This document shows positions 1 to 9,705 of a stretch of DNA of 64,000 nt, piece after piece (the stretch's first letter is position 1; each line of letters opens with the position of its first letter). This DNA comes from Azospirillum thermophilum (lineage in GTDB: Bacteria; Pseudomonadota; Alphaproteobacteria; Azospirillales; Azospirillaceae): contig NZ_CP029358.1 in assembly GCF_003130795.1 (NCBI RefSeq), forward strand, positions 248,001-312,000, written 5' to 3'. The notes beneath the pieces were generated by a model. The model worked only from the letters and a program-made list of their open reading frames with translations. It was not told the origin of the DNA and did no database searches. Both the position numbers and the translations under genes were made by a program.

Positions 1-1152
1 GATGGTCTCGACCGTGGCGTCGGTGATGCCGCGGTCCTGCTGCAGGACGGTGCCCTTGCCGTCGGTGCGCGGCGTGTTCAGCGCCGTCACGAGCAGGGCG
101 CGCGAGGCCGGCGTCTCCAGGAAATGCTCCAGGTCGAAGATGGTCCGCACGTTGATCAGCCGCAGCGCCTCGATCTGGTCGAGGTCCAGCGCCAGGATCA
201 GCTGCGCCTGCGCCACCCAGTCCATCGTCTCGTAGATGCCGTAGGGCGTCTCGACGAACAGCAGGATCGGGTTGGCGGTGGCGAGGTTCTGCACGTCCTC
301 GATCTCGAACTCGGCCAGCCGGAACTTGATGGCCGAATCGATTCCCAGCACCATGTCGATGGGATATTCCTTGGCGAAGCCGGAGGCGCGCGGATCGACC
401 CGCCGCACCTGGAGCTGCGGCACCCGGCTCAGCAGGGTCTGCAGGCCGAGCTTCGGGAAGAAGCCGATCAGGAAGGCGACGATCAGCTCCGGCACCCGGT
501 CGCCGACCACGCTGGACGGACTGCTGTTCATCAGCTCGACATAGCCGTGATGCAGCGTGACCGAGGTGACGCAGGCCAGGATGATGTGCGCCGTCACCCG
601 CAGGAAGGAGATCGGCGACAGGTCGTAGTTGGAGATCCGCCGCACCAGGTAATCGATCGACCAGATATAGGCGCCGATGAAGGTGAAGGTCAGCGCCGAC
701 ATGGTCTGCATCTGGTAATGGACCATCGTCGTCCGGCTGGCGGGGTCGCCGGTGACCAGCGTCATGCCGCTGAAGAAGGGCTGGAAATGCTCCAGCCGGG
801 CATGCGTCAGCAAAAGGCCGGACGAGGTCAGGAATCCGCTGAACGACACCAGGATGAAGACCAGCACCGGCAGGAAATAGGCCCGCCATTCCGATGGCTG
901 CGGCTGGTCGCTCTGATGCGGCAGCGCCCGGTACTTGTAGGCGGCGAACTCGAAGGACGGGATCAGCGTGTCCGGACCGTGGCCGTCGATGCGGAAGACA
1001 TTCTCCAGATCGGCGATGATCTTCTGCCGGATCGTCTTGATGTTGCTGCGGCCGATGAAGATCGTCAGCGGCAGGATGAAGGACAGGCACAACAGGGCGA
1101 CGGCGCTGAGGACACGCAGCTCCGCCACGACTTCAAAGATACCGTGCAACAT
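1..1152 (-). CDS. Polytopic membrane protein of unknown function (3' end beyond window)
   Basis: The reverse strand is open from an ATG at 1152 to the window edge, giving 384 codons with no stop, so the C-terminus is missing. About five hydrophobic segments are visible (roughly residues 12-33, 91-115, 152-172, 185-205 and 220-242). They are followed by a soluble part (about 265-350) with two helix-rich stretches around '[11 protein letters not shown]' and '[18 protein letters not shown]', which resemble helix-hairpin-helix-like modules. I do not recognise the family and assign no function. It is downstream of, and on the same strand as, the TPR gene (104 bases between them), so the two may be co-transcribed. 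Confidence 0.7.
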   Translation of the reverse strand, partial: MLHGIFEVVAELRVLSAVALLCLSFILPLTIFIGRSNIKTIRQKIIADLENVFRIDGHGPDTLIPSFEFAAYKYRALPHQSDQPQPSEWRAYFLPVLVFILVSFSGFLTSSGLLLTHARLEHFQPFFSGMTLVTGDPASRTTMVHYQMQTMSALTFTFIGAYIWSIDYLVRRISNYDLSPISFLRVTAHIILACVTSVTLHHGYVELMNSSPSSVVGDRVPELIVAFLIGFFPKLGLQTLLSRVPQLQVRRVDPRASGFAKEYPIDMVLGIDSAIKFRLAEFEIEDVQNLATANPILLFVETPYGIYETMDWVAQAQLILALDLDQIEALRLINVRTIFDLEHFLETPASRALLVTALNTPRTDGKGTVLQQDRGITDATVETI

Positions 1153-1256
1153 GCGAGATCCCGCCGCGGTCGCCGGGCGGCCCGCCCAGGCCGTTCTTCA
1201 TACACCCAAAGCGGGAGTAAACGCAAAGAATTACGCGAAACACATGCAGACGTATG

Positions 1257-1811
1257 TCACAGCGCGAGGCCGGCGGCGCTGATGCGGATGGACTGCGCCT
1301 GCCGGCGCAGATTGGGCAGGTGCGGGTTGATGGCGAGCGCCGCGTCGAAGGCGCGCAGGGCGGCGGCCGGCCGGTCGAGTTCGAGATAGACGAGGCCGAG
1401 CGTAGCCAGGGCGCCGAAATGGCGGGGCTCCAGCAGCAGGGCGCGGCGCAGATCGTTCATCGCCGACTCGTAGTCGCCCAGCATGTAATGGGCGCTGGCC
1501 CGCTTGTTCCATCCCTCGGCATAGGTCGGATCGCGCGCGACGACGCGGTCGAAGGCGTCCAGGGCGGCCGGATAGTCGTCGGCGTTCAGGCTGAGCACGC
1601 CGGACCGCATCTCCGCCAGCAGCGTCTCGTCGGGATGCTGCAGCCAGACGTCCCAGATCCGGCCCTCCACCGGCTCGGCGGCGACATCGTCGGGGGCGGC
1701 GCGCAGGGCCTGGAACAGCGAATCGAGCGGCGCGCTTCCCTGCCCCGCCCCGGCGGGGGCGCCAAGCAGAAGCGTCAGCACAACAGTCAAGAAAAAGAAG
1801 CGCTGGCTCAT
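1257..1811 (-). CDS. Exported tetratricopeptide-repeat protein
   Basis: A 184-residue protein starting at the ATG at 1811. The open frame runs further upstream, but this start gives a clean signal peptide (MSQRFFFLTVVLTLLLG followed by small residues, likely cleaved near residue 23). Residues about 75-175 hold around three TPR helix pairs with typical positions ('ALDAFDRVVARDPTYAEGW', 'ALRAFDAALAINPHLP'). The TPR fold is a protein-interaction scaffold, and the signal peptide places it in the periplasm. The partner is unknown. The next gene on the strand is the membrane protein at the window edge, which may be functionally linked. Confidence 0.8.
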   Translation of the reverse strand: MSQRFFFLTVVLTLLLGAPAGAGQGSAPLDSLFQALRAAPDDVAAEPVEGRIWDVWLQHPDETLLAEMRSGVLSLNADDYPAALDAFDRVVARDPTYAEGWNKRASAHYMLGDYESAMNDLRRALLLEPRHFGALATLGLVYLELDRPAAALRAFDAALAINPHLPNLRRQAQSIRISAAGLAL

Positions 1812-1940
1812 GAAAGAGAGTGTGGGTGTGTCCGGCGGGACCGCCAACCCCCTTTTCGTCGATTCTGCCAAAGTCGGAAAAATTTTCGCGAACGGCCTAT
1901 GCCCTGACCAAAGCCGCGTCCGCTCCGCCGCATTCCGGGC

Positions 1941-1977
1941 CAAAAGGAAACGGCCGGCGGATCGCTCCGCCGGCCGT
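1941..1977 (-). terminator. Rho-independent terminator downstream of the EF-G gene
   Basis: There is a perfect 12-bp stem with a 4-base loop (1950-1961 paired with 1966-1977, loop TCGC). On the reverse strand it is followed by a T-rich run (reverse complement of 1941-1950). It lies 55 bases after the fusA stop and separates fusA from the TPR gene. Confidence 0.75.
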
Positions 1978-1991
1978 CGCCGTAGAACCGT

Positions 1992-2020
1992 CGTCCGGCC
2001 CCCTCACCGGGGACCGGACG
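1992..2020 (-). other. Second GC-rich hairpin between fusA stop and its terminator
   Basis: CGTCCGG at 1992-1998 pairs with CCGGACG at 2014-2020, extended by a C-run/G-run inside. There is no T-tract, so it is more likely an mRNA 3'-end stabilising or attenuating hairpin than a separate terminator. Confidence 0.4.
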
Positions 2021-2031
2021 GGGTCGGGAGA

Positions 2032-4173
2032 TCAGGCGGCCTTGTTGCGGCCGGCCACGATTTCGTCGGTGACGTTGCGCGGCACCGGCTCGTAGTGGCT
2101 GAACTCCATGGTGTAGGACGCACGGCCCGAGGTCATGCCGCGCAGCTGGCCGATGTAGCCGAACATCTCGTTCAGGGGCACGTTGGCCTCGACGGCGATG
2201 TTCGAGCCGCGCTCCAGCTGGCCCAGCACCGTGCCGCGGCGGCGGTTGATGTCGCCGATCACGTCGCCGAGGTAGTCCTCCGGCGTCACGATCTCGACCT
2301 TCATCACCGGCTCGAGCAGGATCGGGGCGGCCTTCGGCAGGGCCTCGCGGAAGCAGGCCTTGGCGGCGATTTCGAACGTCAGGGCGTTCGAGTCGACGTC
2401 GTGGTACTTGCCGTCCACCAAGCGGGCGCGGAAGTCCACGGTCGGATAGCCGGCGAGGACGCCGTCTTCCTTCTGCAGCGTCAGGCCCTTCTGCACCGAC
2501 GGGACATACTCGCGCGGCACCGAGCCGCCGACCGTCTCGTCCTTGAACTCGAAGCCCTGGCCACGCTCCAGCGGCTCGAAGATGATCTTCACCTCGGCGA
2601 ACTGGCCCGAACCGCCGGTCTGCTTCTTGTGGGTGTAGACCAGCTCGACCGGCTTGGTGATCGTCTCGCGGTAGGCGACCTGGGGCTTGCCCATGTTGCC
2701 TTCCACGCCGAACTCCGTGCGCATGCGGTCGAGAGTCACCTCGAGGTGCAGCTCGCCCATGCCGCGCAGGATGGTCTGGCCGGTTTCACGGTCGGTCTCC
2801 AGGCGGAGCGACGGATCCGCGCGGACCATCTTGCCGAGCGCGATGGAGAACTTCTCCTGCTCGCCCTTGGTCTTCGGCTCGACCGACACGCTGATGACGG
2901 GGTCGGGGAAGCGCATGCGCTCCAGGATGACGGGCGACGAGGCGTCGCACAGCGTGTCGCCGGTCTCGGTCTCGGTCAGCGAGACGAGGGCGACGATGTC
3001 GCCGGCGCGGGCCTCTTCGATCGCGTTGGCTTCCTTGGCGAACATCTCGACCATGCGGCCGATCTTCTCGCGCTTGCCGCGGGTCGAGTTGAGGATCGAC
3101 ATGCCCTTCGTCAGCACGCCCGAATAGACGCGGATGAAGGTCATCGAGCCGTAGGTGTCGTTGATCACCTTGAAGGCCAGGGCCGAGAAGGGCGCCTCGT
3201 CCGAGCTGGCGCGCTCGCCGTTCGGGTTGCCGTCCTCGTCCACGGTCGCGATGGCCGGAACGTCGGTCGGGGCCGGCAGATAGTCGACGACGGCGTCCAG
3301 AACCTGGGTCACGCCCTTGTTCTTGTAGGACGAGCCGCAGAGGACCGGGGTGAAGGCGCTGGTGATGGTGCCCTTGCGGATGCAGGTGCGCAGCACGTCG
3401 GGCGACGGCTCCTCACCGGTCTCCAGATAGGCCTCCATCGCGGCGTCGTCCTGCTCCAGGGCAGTGTCGACCAGCTCCTGCCGCAGGCCCGGGATGCTCT
3501 CGATGTTGTCGAGGTCTTCCTTGACCGTCAGGTTCAGCTTGCTCGCCAGGTCATCGGTGATGTCCCAGATTTCCCACTTGGCGTCCTTGTCATCGGAGAA
3601 CCAGACGTAGGCCTTCATCTCGATGAGGTCGACCATGCCGCGGAAGTTGTCTTCCGAGCCCAGCGGAACCTGCAGGCACAGCGGACGGGCGCCCAGGCGG
3701 TTGCGGATCATGTCCACGCAACGGCGGAAGTTCGCGCCCGAGCGGTCCATCTTGTTGACGTAGCACATGCGCGGGACGTTGTAGTTGTCCGCCAGGCGCC
3801 AGTTCGTCTCGGACTGCGGCTCCACGCCGGCCACGCCGTCGAACACCACGACCGCGCCGTCGAGCACGCGCAGCGAGCGGTTCACCTCGATGGTGAAGTC
3901 CACGTGGCCCGGGGTGTCGATGACGTTGATCTTCTTGCCGCGCCAGAACGCCGAGACCGCGGCCGACTGAATCGTGATGCCGCGCTTCTGCTCCTGCTCC
4001 AGATAGTCCGTCGTCGTCGACGTCTTCAGGTCCTTGGTCTCGTGGACGTCGATGATCGTGTGCTTCCGGCCCGTGTAGTACAGGATGCGCTCGGTCGTCG
4101 TCGTCTTGCCGGCATCGACGTGGGCGATGATGCCGATGTTGCGGATGTCAGAAAGTGGCGTTTGGCGCGGCAT
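2032..4173 (-). CDS. fusA: Elongation factor G, stand-alone divergent paralog
   Basis: This is a 713-residue translational GTPase with the full EF-G architecture. The G domain has AHVDAGKTT (G1), DTPGH (G3) and NKMD (G4), and domains II-V follow, ending in the usual GRASYTMEF region. EF-G catalyses ribosome translocation with GTP. The gene is not beside rpsL, rpsG or tuf, so it is not the str-operon copy. The switch I region is about five residues longer than in E. coli EF-G ('[18 protein letters not shown]' where E. coli has a short VHDGAATMD stretch), and the G1 motif has Val where E. coli has Ile. The catalytic His of DTPGH and the domain IV tip are present, so it is probably active. It may be a housekeeping duplicate or a specialised EF-G2; the sequence alone does not decide. 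Confidence 0.93.
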   Translation of the reverse strand: MPRQTPLSDIRNIGIIAHVDAGKTTTTERILYYTGRKHTIIDVHETKDLKTSTTTDYLEQEQKRGITIQSAAVSAFWRGKKINVIDTPGHVDFTIEVNRSLRVLDGAVVVFDGVAGVEPQSETNWRLADNYNVPRMCYVNKMDRSGANFRRCVDMIRNRLGARPLCLQVPLGSEDNFRGMVDLIEMKAYVWFSDDKDAKWEIWDITDDLASKLNLTVKEDLDNIESIPGLRQELVDTALEQDDAAMEAYLETGEEPSPDVLRTCIRKGTITSAFTPVLCGSSYKNKGVTQVLDAVVDYLPAPTDVPAIATVDEDGNPNGERASSDEAPFSALAFKVINDTYGSMTFIRVYSGVLTKGMSILNSTRGKREKIGRMVEMFAKEANAIEEARAGDIVALVSLTETETGDTLCDASSPVILERMRFPDPVISVSVEPKTKGEQEKFSIALGKMVRADPSLRLETDRETGQTILRGMGELHLEVTLDRMRTEFGVEGNMGKPQVAYRETITKPVELVYTHKKQTGGSGQFAEVKIIFEPLERGQGFEFKDETVGGSVPREYVPSVQKGLTLQKEDGVLAGYPTVDFRARLVDGKYHDVDSNALTFEIAAKACFREALPKAAPILLEPVMKVEIVTPEDYLGDVIGDINRRRGTVLGQLERGSNIAVEANVPLNEMFGYIGQLRGMTSGRASYTMEFSHYEPVPRNVTDEIVAGRNKAA

Positions 4174-4399
4174 GTTGCAGATCCATTACATTAACGCGGC
4201 TTCCGGGGCGCGACGAGTGTCGGCTCCGGCGGCAAGGGTTGGTCGGGGTTGTACGGGCGATCCGTTAAGGCGTCATTAACACTCTGTAAACCGGAGGAGC
4301 TTTTTTCCACCGATTTTTCCGCGAGCGAGGCCCTCACAGTTGTCGGGCCACGCCGGCACACCCCAACCGAGGCTGCCGGGTTGCCCCGTTCCCGCGGAC

Positions 4400-4759
4400 T
4401 TATTTGGCCGCGGTGACCTGAATTTCAACGAGATATTGCGGCGCCGCGAGCTTCGCTTCGACGGTGGCGCGGGCCGGCGGGTTCCGGGTATCGACCCAGG
4501 CTTCCCAGGCCTTGTTCATCTGGCCGAAGGTCGCGATGTCCGCGAGGTAGATGGTGGCGGACAACAGCTTGCTCTTGTCCGTCCCGGCCTCCGCCAGCAG
4601 GGCGTCGATCTGGCGCAGGATCTGGGCCGTCTGCGCCTCGACCTCGGCGACCATCTCGCCCGCGCCGAACTCGGCGACCTGACCGGCGAGGTAGACCGTA
4701 TCGTTGTGGACGACCATCTGGCTCATGCGCGGTCCGGTATGGAAGCGCTGAATCGACAT
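4400..4759 (-). CDS. RidA/YjgF family protein
   Basis: A 119-residue member of the RidA/YER057c/UK114 family. The family hydrolyses reactive enamine/imine intermediates such as 2-aminoacrylate to keto acid and ammonia. The conserved Arg-containing segment 'NPPARATVEAKL' near the C-terminus matches the substrate-carboxylate-binding Arg region, and the trimer-core glycine segment 'VYLAGQVAE' is present. It lies upstream of fusA on the same strand with a 226-base gap, so co-transcription is uncertain. A second, more canonical RidA-like gene lies at 57995. Confidence 0.88.
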   Translation of the reverse strand: MSIQRFHTGPRMSQMVVHNDTVYLAGQVAEFGAGEMVAEVEAQTAQILRQIDALLAEAGTDKSKLLSATIYLADIATFGQMNKAWEAWVDTRNPPARATVEAKLAAPQYLVEIQVTAAK

Positions 4760-4852
4760 GACGAGGTGTCTCCGGAATCTATCGAGGCTCGGACGCGCGT
4801 ACCTCTATGCGATTCAGGCGCGCCGACCTAGCAAAAAATGCGCGTCGTCCGC

Positions 4853-5638
4853 TCAAGGCTGCCGTGAGGGCGCGAATACCCCCACCGCGCGGCGCAAAGA
4901 GGCGGCCGGGACCGCGAAATTGCGCCGCCCCGTCTCCTGCCCGGCCCCCTGCCCTGCAGCAACCCCGATCCCCGCCACCGCCCATCCCCCGCCGTCGCGG
5001 ACGAACAGGGCGGTCCCGCTGGTGCCGCGGGTGGCGGCGCAGTCGTGGACCAGCAGCGGCCCGCCGGGCGCCGCCGCGGTGCCGAGGATCCGGCAGGCCC
5101 GGTCGGCGGTCAGGATCTGCGCCCGGTCCTGGCTGTAGCCGCCGAGCATGGCCGCTTCGCCCGGCTGCGGCTCCCGGTCGAGCAGCGGCACCGGCACCAC
5201 GCCGGACGGGGCCGGCGCGGCGAGCGTCAGCACCGCCCAGTCGCGCGCGATCGCCTGGGCGGGGAGGGCGGGATCATAGGCCGGATCGGCGGCGATGGCG
5301 CGCACCGCGGCGTGGCTTTGGAAGGTGCCCCGCTCATAGCCGAACAGGACGTGCAGCGACGACTCCGGCAGCGGCCGGCGGGCGCGGTTCAGCAGGCAGT
5401 GGGCGGCGGTCGCCACCCGGTCGGGCGCCACCAGCACGCCGGTGCAGCGCCCGCCGAGGCTGGTCTGCACCCGCGACAGGCTGCGCCACGGCGCCTCCGC
5501 CGCCGGCACCGCCTCCCGCCGGTCCTCCGCGCCGATGCCGGGCAGCAGCGGACGCTCCGCCCGCGCCGGCCCGGCGGCCAGCAGCAGCCCGGCGGCGAGG
5601 AGAAGCGGCAGCCATCGGTGTTCTTGATCCGTTTTCAT
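4853..5638 (-). CDS. Secreted trypsin-like serine protease (S1 family)
   Basis: A 261-residue protein with a signal peptide (residues about 1-27, ending GPARA-ER) and a chymotrypsin-fold domain. The triad is visible: His80 in 'TAAHC', Asp133 in 'ARDWAVL' and Ser207 in 'RGTSGTALF'. The usual GDSGGP around the serine is changed to GTSGT, as in the V8/glutamyl-endopeptidase-like bacterial branch. Cys65-Cys81 and Cys182-Cys200 are positioned for disulphides. It should act in the periplasm or outside the cell; the substrate is unknown. The start codon is only 21 bases from the divergent topB start, so its promoter must lie inside the topB coding region or overlap that of topB. Confidence 0.85.
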   Translation of the reverse strand: MKTDQEHRWLPLLLAAGLLLAAGPARAERPLLPGIGAEDRREAVPAAEAPWRSLSRVQTSLGGRCTGVLVAPDRVATAAHCLLNRARRPLPESSLHVLFGYERGTFQSHAAVRAIAADPAYDPALPAQAIARDWAVLTLAAPAPSGVVPVPLLDREPQPGEAAMLGGYSQDRAQILTADRACRILGTAAAPGGPLLVHDCAATRGTSGTALFVRDGGGWAVAGIGVAAGQGAGQETGRRNFAVPAASLRRAVGVFAPSRQP

Positions 5639-5652
5639 CCTGGCCTTATCCT
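5624..5652 (+). promoter_or_regulatory. Candidate sigma-70 promoter for topB, predicting a leaderless mRNA
   Basis: TTGATC (5624-5629) and TATCCT (5647-5652) are separated by exactly 17 bases; each matches consensus at 4 of 6 positions. Initiation about seven bases downstream would fall on the A of the topB ATG at 5660. There is no Shine-Dalgarno sequence in front of that ATG, which fits a leaderless transcript. The promoter overlaps the first codons of the divergent protease gene. This is a pattern match only. Confidence 0.4.
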
Positions 5653-5659
5653 TCCGCCC

Positions 5660-7873
5660 ATGGCGACCGTCATCATCACCGAGAAAACCAGTCAGGCGAA
5701 GGATCTGCGCGCAGCGCTCGGCGAGCGCTGGGGGCGCATCCTGCCGGCCGAGGGCCATCTGCTGCGGCTGGCCGAGCCGGAGGAGGTCGATCCCGCCTGG
5801 AAACGCTGGTCGCCGACCCTGCTGAAGCCGGACGGGCTCTACCCCACCCGGCCCGACACCGGCGGCAACAAGGCGGCGAAGCTGGAGGCGATCAAGGCGG
5901 CGCTGCGCTCCTGCGACCGGGTCATCCTCGCCACCGACTGCGACCGCGAGGGGCAGCTCATCGGACAGGAGATCCTGGAGCATCTGGGGTTCCGCGGCCG
6001 GGTGGAGCGGGCGCTCTTCACCGCCCAGGACCCCAAGACGATCCGCGACGCCTTCTCCGCGCTCAGGCCCAACGAGGCGATGCGGCCGCTCTACGAGGCG
6101 GCGGTGGCGCGCCAGCAGGCCGACCAGATCTTCAACCTCACCCTGACCCGCACGGCCACCAAGACCCTGCTGGCGCCCGGCACGCGCGGGGTGATCGGCA
6201 TCGGCCGGGTGAAGACGCCGACGCTCGCCATCGTCTGCCTGCGCGAGCTGGAGATCCGCGACTTCAAGCCGGAGGATTATTTCGAGGTGGTGGCGACCGC
6301 CACCGTCGCCGGCGGCAGCTTCCTGATGCGCCACGCCCCGGCGCCGAAGGACCGCATCAAGGACCGTGCCCGCGCCGAGGCGATCGCCCGCGCGGCGGAG
6401 GGGCATGGCGGGCCGCTGTCGGTGACGGTGGAGGCGAAGCGGCAGGGGCCGCCGAAGCTCTACGACCTGCCGTCGCTGCAGAAGACCTGCGGGCAGCGCT
6501 GGGGCTGGACCGCCGACCGGACGCTGGCGGTGGCGCAGGAGCTCTACGACGGCGACGGCAAGAAGCTGATCACCTATCCCCGCGCCGAGGCCCGCTACCT
6601 GTCGGAGAACCAGATCGCCGACGTGCCGGCCATCGTCGGGGCGCTGACCCGGCTGCGCGGCTTCGCCCATCTGGAGATCGGCCGGCCGGTGATCCGCAAG
6701 GGCAGGTCCGGCCATTTCTGCGACAAGGCGCTGGAGGGGGTGTCGCACCATGCGGTGATCCCCAACGTCAACGTGCTGGACGACCTCGAGCCGCGGCTGG
6801 CCCGGCTCGGCGACGACGAGAAGCGGCTGTTCGCGCTGATCTGCCGCTCCTACCTCGCCGCCGTCATGCCGGACTACGAGTACCGCCAGACCACCGTGGT
6901 GATGCCGGTCCCGGTGGAGGGCCGGCCGCTGCCCTTCCGCGCGGTCGGCCGCATCCCGCTGCTGCTCGGCTGGAAGGCGGCCTTCGGCTCCGCCGACTCG
7001 GACTCCGGCAAGGAGGAGGAGGCGGAACAGACCCTGCCGCCGCTGACCGACGGGGAGCCGGCGGCGCTGTCCGACGCCAGGGTCGAGGCCAGGCGCACCC
7101 AGGCGCCGCCGCGCTACAACGAGGGCACGCTGGTCGACGCCATGCAGAACGCCTGGCGCTTCGTCGAGGATCCGGCCCTGCGCGACCGGCTGAAGGAGGC
7201 GAAGGGCATCGGCACCCCCGCCACCCGCGCCGAGGTCATCAAGGGCCTGCGCCGGCAGAACCTGCTGACCGCCGACGGCAAGTGGCTGATGCCGACGCCG
7301 GCCGGGCTGCAGCTCTTCGAGACGCTGCGCGCCGCCGCCCCCGTCCTGGTCGATCCCGGCACCACCGCCCTGTGGGAGATGAAGCTGGACGAGGTGGTGA
7401 CCGGCCGCGCGCCCTTCCGCGCGGTGATCGACGCCATCGCGGAGGAGGCCGGGCGGTTGATCGGCGTGCTGTGCGGCAGCCGCGGCGCGACGGTCGACCT
7501 CGGCACCCCGGCGCCCAAGGGCCGCTTCACCCGCCGGCGCGGCGCCACCGCGGCTGCCGGTCCCCGCGCGGGCCGGCGCCGGAGCCCCAAGGGCGCCGCT
7601 GCCGGCACCGCGGAGGAAGCGCCGAAACCCCGCGTCCGGCGGACCCGCAAACCGGCCGCTGCGGCTGCGCTGCCGGATGCAGCGCGATCCGGGTCGGACG
7701 GCGCCGCCCCCGCCCCCGCCCCGGCGGCCGGAGCGGCGCGGCGCAGGGAGCCGACGGAGCGCATGCTGGCCTTCGCCCGCAGCCTCGCCACCCGCAAGGG
7801 AATCGCCCTGCCGGAGGCGTGCCTGCACGACTTCGACCACTGCCGCCAGTTCCTGGACCAGCACGCGAAGTAG
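5660..7873 (+). CDS. topB: DNA topoisomerase III (type IA)
   Basis: A 737-residue type IA topoisomerase, which cuts one DNA strand through a 5'-phosphotyrosine and relaxes or decatenates DNA. The N-terminal TOPRIM domain begins at residue 1 (VIITEKTSQAKDL) and carries the acidic metal-binding motif 'ATDCDREGQ'. The active-site region is 'LITYPRAEARYLSE', with Tyr306 as the likely nucleophile. The rest of the IA core follows to about residue 630. The last ~110 residues are an Ala/Arg/Pro-rich basic tail with no zinc fingers, ending in a short conserved helical segment. The ATG at 5660 is chosen because TOPRIM begins directly there, although the open frame extends about 200 codons upstream. Confidence 0.92.
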   Translation: MATVIITEKTSQAKDLRAALGERWGRILPAEGHLLRLAEPEEVDPAWKRWSPTLLKPDGLYPTRPDTGGNKAAKLEAIKAALRSCDRVILATDCDREGQLIGQEILEHLGFRGRVERALFTAQDPKTIRDAFSALRPNEAMRPLYEAAVARQQADQIFNLTLTRTATKTLLAPGTRGVIGIGRVKTPTLAIVCLRELEIRDFKPEDYFEVVATATVAGGSFLMRHAPAPKDRIKDRARAEAIARAAEGHGGPLSVTVEAKRQGPPKLYDLPSLQKTCGQRWGWTADRTLAVAQELYDGDGKKLITYPRAEARYLSENQIADVPAIVGALTRLRGFAHLEIGRPVIRKGRSGHFCDKALEGVSHHAVIPNVNVLDDLEPRLARLGDDEKRLFALICRSYLAAVMPDYEYRQTTVVMPVPVEGRPLPFRAVGRIPLLLGWKAAFGSADSDSGKEEEAEQTLPPLTDGEPAALSDARVEARRTQAPPRYNEGTLVDAMQNAWRFVEDPALRDRLKEAKGIGTPATRAEVIKGLRRQNLLTADGKWLMPTPAGLQLFETLRAAAPVLVDPGTTALWEMKLDEVVTGRAPFRAVIDAIAEEAGRLIGVLCGSRGATVDLGTPAPKGRFTRRRGATAAAGPRAGRRRSPKGAAAGTAEEAPKPRVRRTRKPAAAAALPDAARSGSDGAAPAPAPAAGAARRREPTERMLAFARSLATRKGIALPEACLHDFDHCRQFLDQHAK

Positions 7874-7900
7874 GCTTCCCAAGCGCCTGTCCCGTAAAGA

Positions 7901-7933
7901 AAAAATCCTCTCCCGCCAGGACGGCGGGAGAGG
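7901..7933 (-). terminator. Rho-independent terminator of the etfBA transcript
   Basis: There is a perfect 11-bp stem (7907-7917 with 7923-7933, 5-base loop AGGAC). On the reverse strand it is followed by a T-rich run (complement of AAAAAT at 7901-7906 and further A residues). It lies 40 bases after the etfA stop. It can also fold on the forward strand after topB, but without a T-tract there. Confidence 0.75.
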
Positions 7934-7973
7934 CAGGGGAGATCGCAGGGAAGAAACTCGGAAACGGACCGGA

Positions 7974-8915
7974 TCAGAGGGACGAGGTCAGCTCCGGCAC
8001 GGCCTTGAAGAGGTCCGCGACGAGCCCGTAATCGGCGACCTGGAAGATGGGCGCTTCCTCGTCCTTGTTGATCGCGACGATGACCTTGCTGTCCTTCATG
8101 CCGGCGAGGTGCTGGATCGCACCGGAGATGCCGACCGCGATGTACAGCTCGGGCGCCACGATCTTGCCGGTTTGCCCGACCTGGTAATCATTGGGCACGA
8201 AGCCCGCGTCGACCGCCGCCCGGCTGGCGCCGACCGCCGCCCCCAGCTTGTCGGCCAGCGCCTCCAGAAGCACGAAGTTCTCGCCCGACTGCATGCCCCG
8301 GCCGCCCGACACCACCACCCGCGCCGCCGTCAGCTCCGGACGCTCCGACTTCGTCAGCTCCGCCGACACGAAGCGCGACAGACCGGCCGCCACGTCCTGC
8401 GCCGCCGCCACGCTCTCGACCGCCGCAGCACCACCTTCGCCGGCCGCCGCCTCGAAGGCGGTGGTGCGCACGGTGACCACCTTCACCGCGTCCGGCGACT
8501 GCACCGTCGCGATCGCGTTGCCGGCATAGATCGGCCGCTCGAAGCTGTCCGCCGACACCACCGCCGTGATGTCCGACACCATCGCCACGTCCAGCAGGGC
8601 CGCCACCCGCGGCAGCAGGTTCTTGCCCATCGACGTCGCCGCCGCCAGCACATGGCCGTAGCCACCCTGGGCAAGCCCCACCACCAGCGGCGCCACCGCC
8701 TCGGGAAGCTGGTGGGCATAGGCGCCATCGTCGGCCAGCAGCACCTTCGCCACACCGGCCACCCTGGCCGCCGCCGCCGCCGCGGCCTGCGCCCCCTGGC
8801 CGGCCACCAGCACGTGGATCTCCCCACCAATCTTCCCGGCCGCCGTCACCGCATGCAGCGTGGCGGGCTTCAGCGTCGCGTTGTCGTGCTCCGCGAGAAC
8901 AAGAATGCTGGCCAT
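7974..8915 (-). CDS. etfA: Electron transfer flavoprotein alpha subunit
   Basis: A 313-residue EtfA/FixB-type protein. The C-terminal FAD-binding domain is recognisable, with 'SGGRGMQS', '[18 protein letters not shown]', '[12 protein letters not shown]' and '[18 protein letters not shown]'. With EtfB it forms the soluble cytoplasmic heterodimer that takes electrons from acyl-CoA dehydrogenases and passes them to ETF-ubiquinone oxidoreductase. The start is 2 bases after the etfB stop, so it is the second gene of an etfB-etfA operon. The acyl-CoA dehydrogenase-family gene just upstream is a likely electron donor. Confidence 0.95.
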   Translation of the reverse strand: MASILVLAEHDNATLKPATLHAVTAAGKIGGEIHVLVAGQGAQAAAAAAARVAGVAKVLLADDGAYAHQLPEAVAPLVVGLAQGGYGHVLAAATSMGKNLLPRVAALLDVAMVSDITAVVSADSFERPIYAGNAIATVQSPDAVKVVTVRTTAFEAAAGEGGAAAVESVAAAQDVAAGLSRFVSAELTKSERPELTAARVVVSGGRGMQSGENFVLLEALADKLGAAVGASRAAVDAGFVPNDYQVGQTGKIVAPELYIAVGISGAIQHLAGMKDSKVIVAINKDEEAPIFQVADYGLVADLFKAVPELTSSL

Positions 8916-8917
8916 GG

Positions 8918-9667
8918 TCAGATCACCCGCGCTTCGGTCTTCAGCTTGTCCACCAGGGCGGCGACGTCCGCCACCTTCACGCCGGCCTTGCGCTTGGCCG
9001 GCTCGGCCACCTTGAGCGTCTTCAGCCGCGGCGCCACGTCGACGCCCAGGCTGTCGGGCGTCACGGTCTCCAGCGGCTTCTTCTTGGCCTTCATGATGTT
9101 GGGCAGCGAGGCGTAGCGCGGCTCGTTCAGCCGCAGGTCGGCCGTCACCACCGCCGGCAGGGCGAGCTCGACCGTCTCCAGACCGCCGTCGATCTCGCGC
9201 GTCACCGTGACCTTGCCCTCGCCGGCCTCCAGCTTCGAGGCGAAGGTGCCCTGGCCCCAGCCGAGCAGGGCCGCCAGCATCTGGCCGGTCTGGTTGCAGT
9301 CGTCGTCGATCGCCTGCTTGCCCAGGATGACGAGCTGCGGGCCCTCCTTGTCGACCAGCGCCTTCAGCGTCTTGGCCACCGCCAGCGGCTGGGTCTCGGC
9401 GTCGGTCTGCACCAGGATGGCCCGGTCGGCCCCCATGGCGAGTGCCGTGCGCAGCGTCTCCTGCGAGGCCGCAGGACCGATCGACACCGCCACGATCTCC
9501 ACCGCCTTGCCCGCCTCCTTCAGACGGACCGCCTCCTCGACCGCGATCTCGTCGAACGGGTTCATGCTCATCTTCACGTTGGCGGTCTCAACGCCGGACC
9601 CATCCGCCTTCACGCGGATCTTCACGTTGTAGTCCACCACCCGCTTGACCGGGACCAGAACCTTCAT
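8918..9667 (-). CDS. etfB: Electron transfer flavoprotein beta subunit
   Basis: A 249-residue EtfB/FixA-type protein beginning '[14 protein letters not shown]', with the signature '[18 protein letters not shown]' and '[18 protein letters not shown]' for AMP binding and dimer contacts. It has '[18 protein letters not shown]', the recognition-loop segment that docks on acyl-CoA dehydrogenases. A GGGAG-type ribosome site lies a few bases upstream. It is the first gene of the etfB-etfA pair and sits just downstream of the glutaryl-CoA dehydrogenase-like gene on the same strand. Confidence 0.95.
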   Translation of the reverse strand: MKVLVPVKRVVDYNVKIRVKADGSGVETANVKMSMNPFDEIAVEEAVRLKEAGKAVEIVAVSIGPAASQETLRTALAMGADRAILVQTDAETQPLAVAKTLKALVDKEGPQLVILGKQAIDDDCNQTGQMLAALLGWGQGTFASKLEAGEGKVTVTREIDGGLETVELALPAVVTADLRLNEPRYASLPNIMKAKKKPLETVTPDSLGVDVAPRLKTLKVAEPAKRKAGVKVADVAALVDKLKTEARVI

Positions 9668-9705
9668 CGTCTCATCTCCCTCGGCAGGCCGCAGTCAGGC
9701 TGTAG

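Noticed and set aside
1810..4194. Long forward open frame of 794 codons opposite fusA
   Set aside because: It is the antisense shadow of a conserved EF-G gene; its sequence is His/Asp/Val-rich low complexity with no family pattern.
4853..7882. Reverse open frame of 1,009 codons covering topB
   Set aside because: Only its last 261 codons are a real gene (serine protease with signal peptide). The rest is antisense to topB and has no start, signal or domain of its own.
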